Shown here: positions 17,276-17,549 of the stretch, piece by piece
Layout of the letters: each line of letters begins with the position of its first letter
Position numbering within the stretch: the first letter of the stretch is position 1
From: an uncultured Porphyromonadaceae bacterium
Lineage (GTDB): Bacteria; Bacteroidota; Bacteroidia; Bacteroidales; Muribaculaceae
Assembly: GCA_947176615.1 (NCBI GenBank)
Contig: CAMWRO010000028.1
Coordinates: 1-17,549 of the forward strand
Length of the DNA: 17,549 nucleotides
Direction: 5' to 3'
Position numbers and translations under genes: made by a program
The notes under the pieces: model-generated
Seen by the model: only the letters and a program-made list of their open reading frames with translations
Database searches by the model: none
What the model was told of the DNA's origin: nothing

Positions 17276-17312
17276 AAAAAAATATCTCTGTCCCGGGGGG
17301 GACAGAGATATT
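17276..17312 (-). terminator. rho-independent terminator of the aldolase gene
   Basis: A 14-bp perfect stem (17281-17294 with 17299-17312, GGGACAGAGATATT on the - strand) has a 4-base loop. On the - strand the stem is followed directly by TTTTTAACAC (complement of the A-run at 17276-17280), the classical hairpin plus U-tract. It lies about 40 bp after the aldolase stop codon, so it ends that transcript. On the + strand no T-run follows the stem directly. Confidence 0.85.
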
Positions 17313-17352
17313 CTTATCAAAACTAATATTATTCTAAATTTTTCAGGCGAAA

Positions 17353-17549
17353 TTATTCAGCCTTGCCATCGCTGCCGAGAACGGCGATGATTTTGTGCTT
17401 GTAAAGTTTCTCCATTTCGTCGCGAGCCGGGCCGAGGTACTTGCGGGGGTCAAACTCAGCAGGCTTTTCGGTGAGGACCTTGCGCACAGCGGCAGTCATG
17501 GCGAGACGGCTGTCAGAGTCGATGTTGATCTTGCAGACATCCATCTTGG
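17353..17549 (-). CDS. fba: class II fructose-bisphosphate aldolase, C-terminal fragment (cut by window edge)
   Basis: The last 65 codons plus stop of a gene that continues past the right end of the window. The fragment has MDVCKINIDSDSRLAMTAAV, then EFDPRKYLGPARDEMEKLY and a C-terminus ending GSDGKAE, which I recognise as the C-terminal part of the class II (metal-dependent) fructose-1,6-bisphosphate aldolases of Bacteroidales. In that family NxDxD near VCKINIDSD contacts the substrate. The enzyme is cytoplasmic and splits fructose 1,6-bisphosphate into two triose phosphates in glycolysis. It is convergent with the glycan operon, unrelated to it in function, and marks the right boundary of the cluster. 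An in-frame Met codon at 17542-17544 is internal, since the reading frame is open to the edge and the sequence before it (Lys) fits the family. Confidence 0.88.
   Translation of the reverse strand, partial: KMDVCKINIDSDSRLAMTAAVRKVLTEKPAEFDPRKYLGPARDEMEKLYKHKIIAVLGSDGKAE

Overview
The window looks like a Bacteroidales chromosome, most plausibly a gut Muribaculaceae-type organism. The support is a fairly GC-rich coding sequence, secreted glycosidases without Shine-Dalgarno sequences, a Bacteroidetes-type promoter (TAnnTTTG), a hybrid two-component system (HTCS) of the kind confined mainly to Bacteroidetes, and a C-terminal sorting-tail-like domain on one enzyme. The genus assignment is inference only.

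Layout: bases 1-141 hold an AT-rich leader with a good promoter. From 142 to 17059 seven genes run on the + strand with gaps of 49 bp or less and one 4-bp overlap, so they probably form one operon. In order they are: (1) a divergent clan GH-D (alpha-galactosidase-like) enzyme with a C-terminal sorting-type tail; (2) an HTCS sensor/regulator; (3) a GH3 beta-glycosidase; (4) a sialate-O-acetylesterase-like SGNH esterase with an inserted jelly-roll domain; (5) a canonical GH36 alpha-galactosidase; (6) a GH110 exo-alpha-1,3-galactosidase; (7) a GH92 alpha-mannosidase. After the operon comes a 293-bp convergent intergenic region with three hairpins. The 3' end of a class II fructose-bisphosphate aldolase gene then enters from the right on the - strand, with its own intrinsic terminator.

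How the genes may work together: all six enzymes carry signal peptides without a lipobox, so most should act in the periplasm as exo-acting trimming enzymes on imported oligosaccharides. The HTCS has a large periplasmic two-propeller sensor and would detect such an oligosaccharide and switch on the operon that contains it. Three different predicted alpha-galactosidase-type enzymes plus an alpha-mannosidase and an O-acetyl esterase point to an alpha-galactose-capped, acetylated, mannose-containing glycan. Candidates are alpha-Gal or blood-group-B-like caps on animal glycoproteins, or a fungal/yeast galactomannan. No SusC/SusD pair, surface lipoprotein or endo-acting enzyme is present in the window, so uptake must be encoded elsewhere or just upstream.

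No tRNA, rRNA, CRISPR array, insertion sequence or integrase was seen. The most unusual items are the divergent first enzyme, the regulator embedded in the enzyme operon, the altered ATP-binding box of its kinase, a 7-bp-periodic spacer that puts stop codons in all three frames, and a perfect 23-bp-arm palindrome without a U-tract after the operon.
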